A stretch of 64,000 bases of DNA. Origin: Lethocerus indicus. Its lineage: Eukaryota; Arthropoda; Insecta; Hemiptera; Belostomatidae. A program made the position numbers and the translations under genes. Below the pieces are notes generated by a model. The model searched no databases. It was not told the origin of the DNA and saw nothing but the letters and a program-made list of their open reading frames with translations. The stretch is from positions 40,389,392 through 40,453,391 of the forward strand of contig JACDQD010000001.1 of assembly GCA_019843655.1 (NCBI GenBank), written 5' to 3'. The number at the start of each line of letters is the position of its first letter. Position 1 is the first letter of the stretch. Below are positions 1 through 12,885 of this stretch, piece after piece.

Positions 1-3000
1 CTCCTCCCCCACCGGCGCCCACTAACGCCCGGATAACAGTTTAGGTCGGACGGCGCCATTGTTTCAAGGCGGACATTAACTGAAGAGTTTGTTAGTTTTC
101 TTGGTCGGCCGCGGGAGGAGGAATAGAGTGATAATTACAGGGCCGGAGCGGGCATTAGTGAAAATGACCGTAGCGAAAAGATAAACCGGGCCAACTCTCC
201 CTCCAAATAAAGTCGGGGCATAATTTTTTTCAAACTCCCGGACCCCCGCCACCGTCCCGGCACAACTTGTCCTTATAAATATGACTTTTCTTTCCTCCGG
301 GGGTAGGCGGCGGGAGGGGGGCCGCCGGTCTCCGCTCCGGTGAACAGATAACGAGCCAGCTAACGGCAATAAATCAACTACCGTTTCGTTTCTTTATGAA
401 TTCCCTACCAGATAAATACGGTCGTTGGGGGCGTATTTTATTAGCCAGCTTCTACTCCCGCCCTTTTATCCCGATTATAAATAATTAAACCTTCGGAGAG
501 AGTAGGGGGGGGGGAGGGTAAATCATTATTGTATTAATAAACTCGAATTATTTCATCGACCGTGTGATTTTATGTCGGCCAGAGGAGCATATTCCATTCC
601 ATTCCAAATACTCTGAGACTGTTGTGCTATACGACACTATAATGTACCTAACGCGTCGGATAAGGTGATTGCCGGTGGATCGGAATATATTCCTCGACAT
701 TGTGAGCAACTTGCCAATTACACAACCTTTGAGTGCATTGCTACTGTCGGTAACAGAAGTAAGTAGCTTAAAACAGAGCGTCGAACGATTGGCGATATTA
801 TTATAAACCAGGGAATCCACGTATATCGGCGAAAAGAACTCGCAATAAGAAGTCCTAAAATTAAATCCGACAATTCCGGGCCGTAAAATCGAAACGAACG
901 TAATTGAATCAGAATTGGCCGTCCTCCAACTCCCCGAGCGGCTGGAAGAAAAACACTTTAAGCCCGAGTCCGGGAGTGATGAAAAACTCTCATTTGGCAC
1001 TCTGACGACGTGTTCAAACAGCTTACTCTCGGCACCGACAACAATCCCCCCAGTGCATCAACTCTGAAATACATTCATGACAGTTTGATACGACGCGGCC
1101 CGTGGATAGAATATGAACGATATATCACTCAAACAAAAGTTAAACACTGTCGCTGCACGGATTGAGGTACTTTAGAGAGAACATAATTTGCAGATCCGGA
1201 CGTTTCACCTTAAAATCTATAAATTCATATTTAAATTTGTGACTATTGTAACGAACCCGACGGAAGTTAATATACCTGTGTTGTTAAATTTACAATTTAA
1301 TCTATATTTCAATGATCTAGAGAATCGGGTTAAATTATATAAATATAATAAGCGATACGACAAAATAAATTTATATTGTTTAGTCCTAAGTGAGCGGTAA
1401 ACTGTTTGAGGCGGGATTGAAGGGTCAGGACAGCCGGGCCGATGAATGGACTCCTTAATTAAATGAAAGAGGAGTGAAAAGACCCCCTCCCCTCTCGTTA
1501 CCATCAGTCACACGACCGAAAAAAAAGTGTTAACCCATCGAAAGAAATTAATGGAACTACGAAAGTCCGCCCCTTCTTCTTGGCTCGCAATTATCGCCCT
1601 TTCGTTTGTTCACCTTTACACTTTGTCCGCTCGCCCGATTGAACCGTCAATTGATTGAGCCCCGTAGTTCCCTGTTTTTATTGTTTTAATTTTTTTTAAG
1701 GGCTGCACGGCATATCGTACTTTGTGAATTTCAGGCGTTCCTCTGGCAGGCTTCGTGTATATTACACTTTTACCATACTCTCGTGGAACAGAAGCAACTT
1801 CACCCGAGGAGATCAAGACGACAGCGGCAAAATATCGGAATGGCAAGCCGGCAGAAGACTGGCAGCAGGAGGCATGGAGCTTCCTCGTGACGATTCCGAG
1901 TTCGGTTCGACGGGACTGGTCCGTCCAATTCGATAGATTCGACACTCCGGACGCTCGTTCCGCGAATACGCGAGGAACGGCTTGAAACATCGATCCGGCC
2001 GGGGTATCTTGAGACTTTCGGCGGGGGCGGAAGGGGGCGGCCTTCCTTCGAATCTCATCCTCGCGGATTTTAATGACCGCCGAAAAAATTAAATAAAAAG
2101 AGAACGGGCGAAGAAAAAAACAGAAAATGTTTTTCAGGCGGCGCGCGGGGCGGCGGGCCAGTGGCCTGGGGGGCCGCGGTTGGGGGGGGCCCTTTTTCGC
2201 AATTAAAATCCCTTATTACCGGCCGCCACATATATTCGAGGAGCGGAAACTGAACTGAAAAAAAACCGACCTCAACCGAGTTTATTTCAAAAGCGCATAA
2301 TTAAAATGGGAGCTCATTGCGTAATAAATTACTATTTGCCGCCACATCGTCAATAGGAGTCAAAAGTAATGAGGGTAAGACGGGGGAGGGACCCCGGGGC
2401 CGGCCTAACGGGTTTTAATAGGAAAAGAAGACCCTTAAGCAACGGGGGTCGGCCACTTTTGTCACTTGTTTTATTTATTTTTTTATTCGCCCTTTTTTAA
2501 CGACGTTTTCAAAAAAAAGGAAAAACCGTTTGAACCTCCCGCTTGAATTTATACTTATTTTCTAAATTGATTATATTTTTTCTAAGAGTCGCGCGAGCAT
2601 CAATTTCGGGGGGCAATTTGCCGACGCCGAGCGCTTCTCAACGAGGCGCAATCATTAAGGCGCTCTTTTTCCCTTTTCCGGTATATAACGACTTCGCATT
2701 TACGCCTGCCGGTAATTGGGACGTGCAATAAATGCCTAGGAAACAACTGCACGTACGAGGGGGCCACTGGAGAAAACCGGCGTTTCGTCTCTACTTTGAA
2801 TATCCCATTCGTTCCATTGTCCGGAGAATAACTACTCGGATCCGGTTCTTGTTAAAAACGGGCCTATTTGACTTAACATTGACAGCTTTATTACCAGTCG
2901 GTTATGGAGACTGGATTATAAAATATTCAAATATTTTTTGAGTTTCCTTTTTTTAAAATTTTTCTTTTATAATTTATTGTACCGTTGATTTCGTTTGTTT

Positions 3001-3006
3001 CCTCCT
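1..3006. other. Non-coding stretch, GC-rich island near 2.1-2.2 kb
   Basis: No gene is recognised here. The DNA alternates AT-rich patches with G/C runs (a long G run near 505-515), and 2131-2200 is a very GC-rich island that includes the GGGGGG tract near 2184. The longest open frame runs on the minus strand from 1000 to 548 (150 codons). Its translation is compositionally ordinary but resembles no family I know, has no visible splice partner and is within chance length. I treat it as random, with a small possibility that it is an orphan exon. Confidence 0.5.
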
Positions 3007-3162
3007 CAGTGACAGTGACAGTGCAGTGATGATGCCCAAAAAACATCCAAAGTGCCAAAAGTGACTAACACTGCTACTGAAGATGGCGAGCATCCCAAAC
3101 CGATCTAGCAAAAGACCAAACCAGCGAGAGGAGACAGAAACACGCGAAATCTACGGTATTCC
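3007..3162 (+). repeat. Hammerhead-like dispersed repeat, copy 1 (long form)
   Basis: This copy has three parts. A leader starts with three CAGTGA-like repeats (3007-3030) and continues through a CCAAAGTGCCAAAAGTGACTAA-type block. A hammerhead-like core spans 3073-3109. A tail reads AAAAGACCAAACCAGCGAG and then ACAGAAACACGCGAAAT. In the core, GCTA (3073-3076) can pair with TAGC (3106-3109), CTGAAGA is intact and GATC replaces GGTC (still a legal NUH cleavage triplet). The GAAA box is mutated to CAAA, so catalysis is unlikely. The same leader, core and tail recur on the minus strand at 42091-42254, which shows that this is a mobile or amplified unit of about 155 bp. Its ends are inferred from where the two copies stop matching. 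Penelope-like elements and retrozymes are the known carriers of such ribozymes in animals; no reverse transcriptase is visible next to it. Confidence 0.7.
3073..3109 (+). ncRNA. Degenerate type I hammerhead ribozyme-like core
   Basis: Order of elements: stem I strand GCTA, CTGAAGA, one extra T, a weak GGC...CC stem II, CAAA in place of GAAA, a very short ACCGAT stem III region, then TAGC closing stem I. The substitution in the essential GAAA box and the unpaired T before stem II argue for a dead copy. A covariance-model search with the Rfam hammerhead families would be decisive. Confidence 0.4.
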
Positions 3163-5526
3163 AACCCCTCGCAGACCACAAATCAGGTATTCTAAAATAA
3201 TTTATTGTCTACGAAATTCATATACTACGGTGACTTTTGCAAAATATTTGGGTGCTTCGAGTAATTTGGGCGGACTATACATTTACATTTTACATTTTAA
3301 CCATATTTACCGGGCCCTATAATAATCATAACATTTCATTTTTATGAGGTCACATAGATAGAATAATCGTCCTTAATAATTCGATAGATTGAAATCTGTC
3401 GAATCTGTAATGACAGGCCTATTGGATATATCCAATTCGCATAATGTATGGGCAGATTGTTTTCCTACTTATCGTTGTTTGACTTGAAGGGTACACGACG
3501 GTGGTGCTATATTTAGAACTGGAGGTTTCTAAACGAACTGCATCAGGAGGAAGTGTCAAATAAATCTTCTAAACATCTTTTGCGAACCGCAGTACTTCAA
3601 GACTTGTACGTTTTTAGTCGGAGGATAAACAAAACTCGCATAAAGGGTTTATATTGGCCGCAGTGGAAATGAGTAAAGAGCAGCTCTGAAATGATGTTGC
3701 GCAAGTTACGTGCAACATGTTAAATCTCGGATAAGCTGTAAATATCCACCGGATAATGTCAACATCCTGTTTATTTCCACAAATTAATTTCATACAAACT
3801 GCTCCTTTGTATCGTAATAATTAATTATTATAATAATTAATTGTTTATTTAACGATAACAATTTATTAAGAATGAATTTATTAGCAGGAATATAATTCGT
3901 ACCGAAGGCATCTATTCTAAACGAAACCATTCAATGATTATTAACGCGGAGATTTCAATCGGATAGACAGGTTGAGTTTTTGCACTTCAATACTCTAAAT
4001 TCGTCTAATCGTCTGATTGTACAAGCCCCCTTACAACTTCCCTCCTGTTGTTTACAATTCTCTCCTTTCAGAAAACATAATCTGGTACTCTTTCCCTATA
4101 GTATTTCTGTAATTCAACTAGTTTTGGACATTCGTCAATGGCTATTTTCTGTTTAACGTAAAAATACATTCAGTTTTTGGTAAATTTTTCAGTTCATTAA
4201 CAGTTTTAGTCCGTTTGCCTATGTAGCAATTTTCGCTACGCCCAATATATGGTATGATTGCACAACGAGCAATTTCGGACGGGGCGCATGAAATTTAATC
4301 CCCATCGAACCTGGCCGATTCCTTCGGCGACGCTCATATTAAAAAAAACCCCTTTTTTCGGAAATTAAAAAACCCTCGAAATATGACAATGCCTTGGGAA
4401 CCTCCAAGAGGATGAAGCCGCTAATATCGCCGTCACAGGGGCTTTAATGAAGCCGACTTTATATGCATCGGCCGAAGCATAAGTTCCCGGGCGGAAAGAG
4501 GGTTTTGGGGCTGTCCGCGATTTTCGGGATTCCGATTACAAAAAAAAAGGAAAACCTTTTCGGAACTAGAAAATATTATAATCTATTATTCTATTTAATG
4601 ATAAATGCATTTCGGGGATTAAATAGTGATATAGAGGTGGCAAATGTCACTGACACGTTGAACAATTGTTGCAATGGCGCCTGTGGACGGAATCCTCAGG
4701 AATTTCGCTCGTGGATTAAAACTGTTTACGATAATGAACCATCTCATTTATATGTGAACAGACTTCGATTTCGAACATTCGAGTTCTTATAATGTTGGGC
4801 GAATGGGCTCGTCTTATTTACTTTATTCGAACGTTAGTTTTTAAACAAACCGAATGGTTTAAAATGCGAGACAAAGGGACGAACGGCGGCTTTACTATCT
4901 GTATTTTTTCATTTTATTTTAAGCTACGACGAAGATCGGTGGATCTCCTCAACTCAATTCGTTACGCCTAGTTAGATTTTAAAATACAGCTTAATAAATT
5001 AATTAATCAGTTCGTAATGGTACGATCTAGTGTACGGAATAAAGTAATCGGACGCGTACGGGGGTCGGATTCCGATAGCGGGTTAAAATTGAGACTGGGC
5101 TAGCGGGCTCAAAGGGTTCGGAACGGAGCCGGGACCGATACGCGTACATATCCGCGCAGAGCGCATATATACACGGCTCAGGGGAGGGCGATCGGAATAG
5201 TTTAGTAGGCGGGGTCGATGCGGTCTACCATATCTCCGGAATTCCTAAGGCCACTGGAGCACAGCCCCGGAATACCACTCAAGGAAGGTTTCCGTTCTCG
5301 AAAATTCCATTTTCGTTCGGGCCTCCAACCGGCGAGCATTGGCAAAAACCGATCGCGTTTGAAGCCGACAACGTTTCGTGCGACGATAAAACCACTATGT
5401 TGAAAAAATCGACGCCATTTATTATTTATTTATGACGAATGTTGGCAATCAACGGACGATATTTCCTAATCGCGTCTCATTTCTTGCATTGAAAGAAGCG
5501 AGCAACCTTATACAGCTATAAGGATC
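3163..5526. other. Non-coding stretch
   Basis: No gene is recognised. It holds AT-rich DNA (around 3780-3900 and 4970-5000) and small open frames without family resemblance. One frame (4463-4792, 109 codons) is ordinary in composition but unrecognised. At 5164-5202 a TATATA motif lies about 33 bp before TTTAGT, followed by an ATG at 5218. The spacing resembles a core promoter but may be accidental. Confidence 0.5.
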
Positions 5527-5568
5527 CGACTGTGGATGGCAACATTGGCCGAAGTTTAACTGAGACAG
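5527..5568 (+). repeat. Very degenerate hammerhead-like repeat fragment
   Basis: The order GACTGTGGATGGC, a short spacer, then GGCCGAAG and GAGACAG follows the family order (CTGAAGATGGC, loop, GCCGAAAC, GAGACAG). The cleavage triplet and closing stem I strand are not recognisable. The match could be partly accidental. A 142-codon open frame starts inside it (5532-5960) and is considered spurious. Confidence 0.25.
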
Positions 5569-7560
5569 TAAATGCCAAGACGTGCCGAAGGGAACGTCGA
5601 TATAATAACGTCGAAAATTATTTATACTTATTACGCTTTAATTACAAATTTCAACTCACCAAGGTAAATCCTGAATCGAGTTATTTATGTTACACCCACG
5701 GAGCTACTAACTGTTCCTATGTCTCGTCGACGTCATATGCCTCTTCGGGGGCCGTGAGGGTTCGGTATATATCGTCACGATCTTCCGTCATCACCCCCCG
5801 ATTCGGCTATATATCGGTTTTGGCGCTCTACGTCAATAGCTGGGTTAGAGAGGATCGCGCTTTCGCTCACCGAGTATTTAGCTCGCGTTATCGTGTCTGT
5901 GGGAGCGGAACCCCAATCCTCGGAATGAGAAAGCTCCGGAACTGGTTCCTGGGCGGTTAGCGGGAGGAGATAGAACCGGGGCCCCCCGCCACCATAGCCC
6001 CGAAGAGAGAGGACAATTAAATCAAGACCCCACTGACCGTGTCTTTATTCCCGTCTTGGGAAATGTAGTCCGGCGGTCGTCGGGGCCGGTACCGCCCCCG
6101 CCCCCCAAAAGAGTAACTGTTAACAGTTTACCCTTACCGCCTAATAATACAACGATCCTTTGTTCTGAAATACAACCGCTTCCCCTCCCCGGCGCCCCTT
6201 GTTAGAGGCAACCACTCTCGGCCGGTCCCATTAAATTCCCCCGCCCCGAATTAAATGCGTAGGCGGCCACCAAACCTCCGTTCAACAATAAAATCTTCCG
6301 CCTCCTAGACACTCTAAAACAGTTCCTAGTTATAATTAACTACACAATTTTGACTTCTAGGGGTACGATGTGGAGAGATCTGTATCCGGGAACAGTAACA
6401 ACCAAGACGAAGTCTCACAATTGTTACGAATTTTACTGCAAACGTTTTGAAGTATCGGAAAGGGGACTACTCGGTGAAATTAACATTTATTTATTCAACT
6501 TTCTATCCTGACGTTCGAGAATGAGTTCCGACTATGCTCTGCCTTAACGGGTTGACGGTTAAAAGTTAATCCTTCGACGCGGAGGAGTCTTCATTTGTAT
6601 ACGGAATACTTACAGGAGTCGAAACGTGCATTGATACGAGGGCGCTGGTAGGACGAGTGGCGTAAACTTTATTATTCGAAACCGACTATCTACTATTTAC
6701 TTATCAAATATCGGAATCTGAAATGGGGGCGCTATCGGAGGTTGAATTTCAGTTTTAACGAACGGTGTGGACGTTACCCCGCCCCTTACAACCTGGGATG
6801 AGACGATTGCCTCACAAAAGTGAGATCGAATCTCTGACGATCTATTGTATTATTCAGTACTCATTAGGGTCTCAATGGAGGATGATACAAAAGTCGGCCA
6901 TTCTTATCGGAGTGTTGACCATGGAGGCGGGGGGGCCGGGGGCGGCACCGGCGCTTTTTGCATTCTTGATACGCTATCGCCTTTGACGCGCGATATTAGC
7001 AATTGATCTCCCTTATAGTCTCGGGGCGCCTTCAATAAACAAACCACTTAGGGAGAGGGCTCTGATAAATATGCAAAGAAGAATCAAAGATCCTCATTTC
7101 GGGGCATCAAATATTCATACGGGAAAATTCCGAGGCGATACTGAAGAAAGTTAAACCGTCGGCGTGGGCCGGGTAGGTTTAGGCCTTTGGCCCCGGTCTT
7201 CGATACCCGTCTGATTATTATTTTACGGCAAGGCCCCCCTTTGAACAAAGATGAAGGAAAGTTATCGGAGATGGAAACAACGTTGAAATGAGGTGAACCC
7301 CTCTTGAGAATGGATATTGGAATTGTCTTTTGATTAGGAGTTTGTCTTTAATTTTATAAATTTTGGATATTCGAATTTTCCGGAGACTAAAGACCCGGGC
7401 CCCCTCTCCGCCGAACCTGAAAAACTATACGCGAATTTACAAGTACAAAAACCTCTCTATTTGTTTAAATGTCTGTAAGATTTATATTAGAAAGTAAACA
7501 ATCCTTGAGATGATGGCAACCTCCCGTCTGTAGTAGTTGTTTCCTAACTGAATGAATTTG
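5569..7560. other. Non-coding stretch
   Basis: Mixed GC-rich (5960-6260) and AT-rich DNA. No domain, splice pattern or RNA gene was recognised. The frame continuing to 5960 has no family resemblance. Confidence 0.5.
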
Positions 7561-7625
7561 TAATTTAAAAAATAACCGCCCACCATCGGAATTCGAGCCC
7601 GGGTCGTACCCTCAGTTCGGTACTT
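7561..7625 (-). repeat. Possible tRNA-derived SINE fragment
   Basis: Read on the minus strand, 7602-7586 resembles a pol III B box (GGGCTCGAATTCC) with one extra base. It is followed by GATGGTGGGCGG and an AT-rich tail, an arrangement common just after the tRNA head of insect SINEs. No clear A box was found, so this is a weak call. Confidence 0.25.
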
Positions 7626-9274
7626 TTGTATGTTTACTTTTGGTACCGAAGTATCTTTTGGTATTACATAAATACATATTTTTTATTAAGCGCAAGTAGG
7701 CTCTCCTAAGGCCTGTTATCGTCCCTTTTATTACATTCTAATGAGTAGACATTGGCTACTTGGGGAAAATTCGATCCCCCGCCTCGGTGATAATGACACG
7801 TTCCGGCTGGTTCGATAATCAAGCTCGGTGGGACTTGCGAAGCGGGGGGGGGGCTTTATGAAAATCAAACAGATCTGTTTGAGAAAGGAGCCGGGCTCGG
7901 CCGAGGGCGCAAAGCGACCCAAATTATTTATTTCCATCAATGCAAACTGAATGGTAAAGCTAATATTGTATCAAATACAATTATCCCACTATCCGGGCGT
8001 TTTCCAGTTTTCTCCTCTCCGGTTTCGGGTTGTTTGGCCCTCAATTAAATTCCCCCCCTCACCGATCCCTTTCGCTTCTCGGAGATAACCAACTTTTTTT
8101 TAAATCCGCAAACCAACTCCCCCCACCCCCCCAAACTCCCAAGTAACAGGAAAGCATTTTAACTAATATCCTGTTGTACCGATGAAGAATGCTTTATAGA
8201 TTATAAATATATGAAAACCATAAAATGCGTCCAGGTTGTCAGAAATTCCCATCGTTATGCAGTATACGCTTGATTCGGCGTGAAAAAAATTAACAAAACT
8301 GATGTATCTTCTATTTGATGCTAATAATATACGATCGCGTCTTTTCTTCTACAGACGATTAAAATCGGCTGACATTTAATGAATTTCGCCGCGAACTGGC
8401 TGAAATAAAGTGCAGGATCTCTTAAAATCTAAATCCTTAATCAAAAAGCATTTGCGACATAGAGAAAACAGGAACCTGTTGTAGGTTCAGAAGCAAATGC
8501 CGGTGGTTATTATGTTATTAAAGCCTCATTATGAATGTCGAGTGTAAAGACATGATTTTCTTACAAAACAAACTTTTCAGTGGAAAGAAAGGATCGCGGT
8601 AGTGCCTTTTCTTTCAATGCCTCTCTTGACTGTTTATACATACTTATTTACTACCAGAATCAAGGAATAATTAATTTCGCATGAAATGTAAAAGACAAAA
8701 CGAGGCCTGCCATTAGTTGATTTATAGTACATATTGTGAAATTGGGCGTGGACTCTAACTCTTCAAGATTGGGACATAGTGCCCATCAACCTATCAAAAC
8801 TCGCGAAGTGTTTTAAACAAATAGGACTGCATTTGCTAGTTTTTGAAGCTGTGTGAGGTCTCGAAGATTGAACAATCCTCAAACATTCGCACGCCATCTC
8901 ACGGAGGCTGTACATTTTTTTCATCGTTCCCAGGGCGGCCGATACTGAGAAGGTGAAAAATGTCAAGCGGGGCGTATAATATTTAAAGGGGGTGGGGAGC
9001 TCGGTGGGGGCATGCATATTCATCGAGCGGGAGAAGACGATAGTAAAAATATATTCACTTCCAGTTGATTAAGGGGCCCTCTTGCCTCGGCCGACCCTCG
9101 ATATATAATAATAAGGATTACACTCGGAACACGGTCGTAATTGGATCGCCTCGATATGCCCTGGCATACGCCAATTCTCTGAGATATTCTATTAGAGACA
9201 GTTATTTTCTTCCTCCTTTTCTTCTTCCTTTTAGTGCAGGCAGGATGCTATCGAGCCCAAGAGTAATGAGTGAA
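7626..9274. other. Non-coding stretch
   Basis: Includes a G run at 7845-7853, C-rich tracts at 8053-8135 and AT-rich DNA at 8160-8700. Nothing coding was recognised. Confidence 0.5.
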
Positions 9275-9330
9275 TATTCGGGATTCGAACCTACGTCGCA
9301 CTGGTCTAAATATTCGGGATATAAATCCGA
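9275..9330 (-). repeat. tRNA-derived SINE-like head
   Basis: On the minus strand the segment contains AGTGCGACGTAGGTTCGAATCC, whose last part is a near-perfect pol III B box (GGTTCGAATCC, about 9291-9281). The preceding AGTGCGACGTA is typical of the anticodon and variable part of tRNA-derived SINE heads. The A box is not clear, and no body shared with the other copies was seen. Confidence 0.35.
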
Positions 9331-12300
9331 CTGCAATTATTGTTGTCGAAAGCTTTGGCTTGTGGCGATTTTTTATAAGAATCGTTAAACCGGAATTCAT
9401 CGACGATATTAATATTTCGAAAGTCCGACCCGACCGGCCGCATCCATAAGTCAGAGCCCTAAGCGCCCGAGAGGGTCGTTTCAATGAACTGTTTCAACTT
9501 TCAAAGTGATCCGCGGGATCCGGGGGGTAATTTTCGGCAGTTCGTCGCGAACGAATTAATAATCCATTTCTACACCGCGGTGCGACTCAAAATTTAAGAT
9601 CGGCAAGGATCATCCGTGTAATCCGCGTTCTTTAGTCATACGGCCGGCTCAAATTACCGAGCACGTCGGTGTGGGCCCGTCCTTTCCGCTCACTTTTTAC
9701 GTTTCAATTCATATTTCATCTCGCGATAATTATTATTATTATTCGGAGAACGCCCAATAATAACCGGGAAGACGAAAATAAAACGTCACTCTTTCATCTA
9801 TTTTTATTAGCGGAATAAGGCGTTAATAATTTTTGTGTAGATGCAATTTTATGGGTTTAATTATGGAATTCCACGCTTTATTTTTGCCCACGGTTTTATT
9901 GGGTTCTACCGTTGGGCATCTGCAAATGCGATTTCAAAACGACCGTCAGAATTAACAAACACGGATTATTTTATGTGTCAACTAAATTGTTAATAGGTTA
10001 GAATTCTAAAAGCTTTAGGGGTTATTAGTAATAGGTGGGTTAAATTTATGTTTGAAAAATGAAATTCAAATCCAAGCTCCGGATTTTAGACGCCGGAGGC
10101 CTGCAATCGGAGGGAAGAGAGAAAGAAAACAAAATGGAGTCTATTAAAATCACCTGGATGGGGCGAAGAGCAGAAGCGGAGAAGTGGAAGCTCTGGAGCT
10201 GTGTGGCGCACCTTGTCCCTCCCTTCCCGGGGACGTCACTACCGCCAACGGGAATCCTCAAAACCGAAATAGCGAATACGATGAGGTCGCTTTCTCCCCT
10301 CTCGCCGTGTTCCTATATCCGAAACTGACCGAAACAAATTTCTGTCCCGTTCGATTTCAACTGTTCGAAACCGGCTGAGCCGCTCCCGTCCGGCCACGGC
10401 GTCTAAAAACGAGAACAAACAGAACTGAAAAGCCGTCACGCCGAATTAAAGCCAGTAAGAACAACATCCTTTGTTTCAAACGCATAAAGTACTGAGAGGT
10501 TCGGGCCGTTCCCTTCGGTATATTTGGCGTTTCGGAAATTACCATTCCGGGGCTTTTTTGAAGCGGATTATTTTCGGTCTAAGGGGCACTCCACCAGGAT
10601 CGGAATATCCTTTCGCCGTCCCCGTCGATTGACAGGTACCCTTCCGGTCTAGCGTATGACCGAATGGAGGTTTACATTTCTTTTTTAAAATACCGAGGCC
10701 CTTGCGCGTTTGTTCCTTTAATAAAGTACCCCCCCCCGGACGGATCTCCCGAAGGAGATGTCGATCCGTTCTTGGCCGGCGATGAAAAGACGGGCCCGTC
10801 GGCGATGGGGTGGAGCTAAAAAGCGATAGTAAACCTCCCCTCCTGCCGACGGCAGGAAAAAACACAGATTGCGCCCGGGGGCCATTAATGAGAAAACGTA
10901 TTGGCGTAGAGTGGTGTCGGGAGAGGGGCGGTGGGGGGCGGAAGGGGGGGCGGCATTAAATATAAAGAGGCGACAAAAGTTTGTTAACTTTAGGCGGGAC
11001 GCCCGTTCATTGGGATTAATAATCATAAAAGATATACATTGCGGGCTGGTGGGGGTGCGGGGGAGGAGGCCCCGGAATTAGAGAAGAGAGAGAGGTCGGG
11101 GGCGGCGAAGGATGAGGGGGGGTCTTTATTTTTTCATACTTCCATTCCGGGGGCCCCCCGTATAGGCGACTCCCATTTGTATTAATGTATTTTATCAATG
11201 GCTCCCAGGTTTATCATTTTCCTTTGCTCTCTTTGCGACTCCCCCCCAAACCTCGGGCACGCGTTACACCCCTTCTATCTCCCCCCCCCCCGACCACCCC
11301 TCTCTTTCTCTCTCAGGGCTGATTTCATATGCAAAGTGCAGTTTACTTGCTAATTGCTAATAATAGGCGGAGGATAAGACCCCCGGCGTCGCCCGCCGTT
11401 TTCTCTCCCCGAAAGCCTTTTCCGCTCTCCTGGTCTCTTTCCTCGGGCTCGGTACTAATTACGCAATCGATTTCTCGTTAATACGAGCCTCCCCCCCCCT
11501 GGAGTGGGATCTCCCTTTTTATCCGGAATTTATTATATATTTATGCTCCTACGGGTTGGAGGCGGCTGCGGCCCGGAAACCCTTTAGGGGAGAAAAAGTC
11601 CGAAGAAATTTAAACCGGGTCCGGCGGTTAGGCAGGTCGATAGTCGATTCCAAGAAGGAAGATCGAGGAAACATTTTCAACTCTTTTACCAAAACTGTGT
11701 ACGGAAAGAATAAGCGACATTGATATTATTTAAACAGAGATGGCGCACCACCGGTATTTTCCTAATTCCTGTTATTTTACTTAATATTATGTTTAGTTTA
11801 TTTAAATAAAAAGTCACAGGTATGTAAGAGAGCAATGTTTTTGGTGGTATCAACCATACGAGGAAACGAACTAAGACTCTAATTAGACTGATCAGATCTG
11901 TATATATTATTGTAGATTTGGTTTACCGGAGCCGACAGTGGGACGGTTGTTTACTGTTTGGTCCAGCAGACATCTTATGTCGATTCGCCTTATTAAATAT
12001 TGGCCGTATTGACTCCTTATACTGTCCCAGTGGTATATTCCGGCGGCGGAGAGCAAAAGCGGTGAACGAACCTGGCGGGCAATAAAGAAAGAAATGAGGT
12101 CCCAGCGCTTCCTCGGCGCTGGGTTCAAAATAGGAGTCCGCTGGAGCCGCTGGAGTATTATTGTCATAATTGCTGGCCCGGAGGGAGGTCGGGGCCCGAA
12201 TCTAATTTTAACGAAGTTATCCGAACGAGAGAGAACCGCCGGTTAATGATTTTCAGTTTCAAAGAAGCGCAAAAATGATCCTTTTAATGGAATTAAAACC

Positions 12301-12734
12301 TTGGCCGGGAGGGGCGCCGGGAGCCCGGCATTACAAGTAATTACGGAATGAGTTATAACCCTTCGGTATCTCTATTAGCCTAAGTATCCCCGAATAAAGT
12401 GACGTCCCTGTTTACTTAGTGTTGGCGTTGTTTTATTATAATTCTTCTTTTTTCCTCGCCTCCCCCCGCTCTCTATCTATCTTTCTTATAATCATTTTCG
12501 TTGCCGAAGGGGCAATTAAAGCGGATTAGGAAGAAGGCAGATGGCCGGGAGCCAAATATCGATGGCGAGTCCGGGAAATGACACTCCAATTTTCTGGATC
12601 CCCGAGGGAACTTCATTCATTTACTGAACTGTGATCCGAGTTTAGCGCAGTTTAATACGGCGTGTTATTTTTTATACTTTTCAAATATCATCCATTGTTA
12701 TTTACGTTTTCTAAAAAACAAGCACGAGGAGTCC
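9331..12734. other. Non-coding stretch with C/G-rich tracts
   Basis: Contains an (ATT)n run at 9727-9742, a GC-rich and purine-rich zone around 10540-11130 (G runs near 10930-10955), and an 11-base C run at 11281-11291. Many overlapping open frames in 10046-11081 arise from low stop-codon density in GC-rich DNA, and none is recognisable. An AT-rich zone follows at 11700-11900. Confidence 0.5.
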
Positions 12735-12885
12735 TCTTTTCGCATCCTTTCTAGTAAGATAGTAAGATGCGGTTCGACACCCGCAACCCGAGATTTTTTC
12801 CACGGTACTACGCGATCTTATCGGGACCGCGAACGCGGAAAAAAAGAATCGGGATGAAGGAAACTTTAATTAACCGTGAATGAAT
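12735..12885 (+). repeat. tRNA-derived SINE-like repeat, family 2, copy A
   Basis: A B-box-like GGTTCGACACC (12771-12781) sits in a short T-arm-like hairpin (GCGG...CCGC). It is followed by a body that matches 32145-32262: CAACCCGAG, a T-rich step, then a block around ACTACGCGATCTTATCGGGA (12807-12826) and a similar stretch ending in TTAATTAA. Sharing the body with the 32 kb copy makes this an interspersed repeat rather than a decayed tRNA gene. Confidence 0.45.

Noticed and set aside
548..1000. 150-codon minus-strand frame
   Set aside because: The composition is plausible but no domain, homologous pattern or splice partner is recognised. Several frames this long are expected by chance in six frames of 64 kb.
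5532..5960. 142-codon plus-strand frame
   Set aside because: It starts within a degenerate hammerhead-like fragment, and the translated sequence matches no known family.
12555..12590. GATGGCGAGTCCGGGAAATGAC as a hammerhead-like copy
   Set aside because: It lacks CTGA upstream and TAGC downstream. Resemblance is limited to the GATGGCGAG step.
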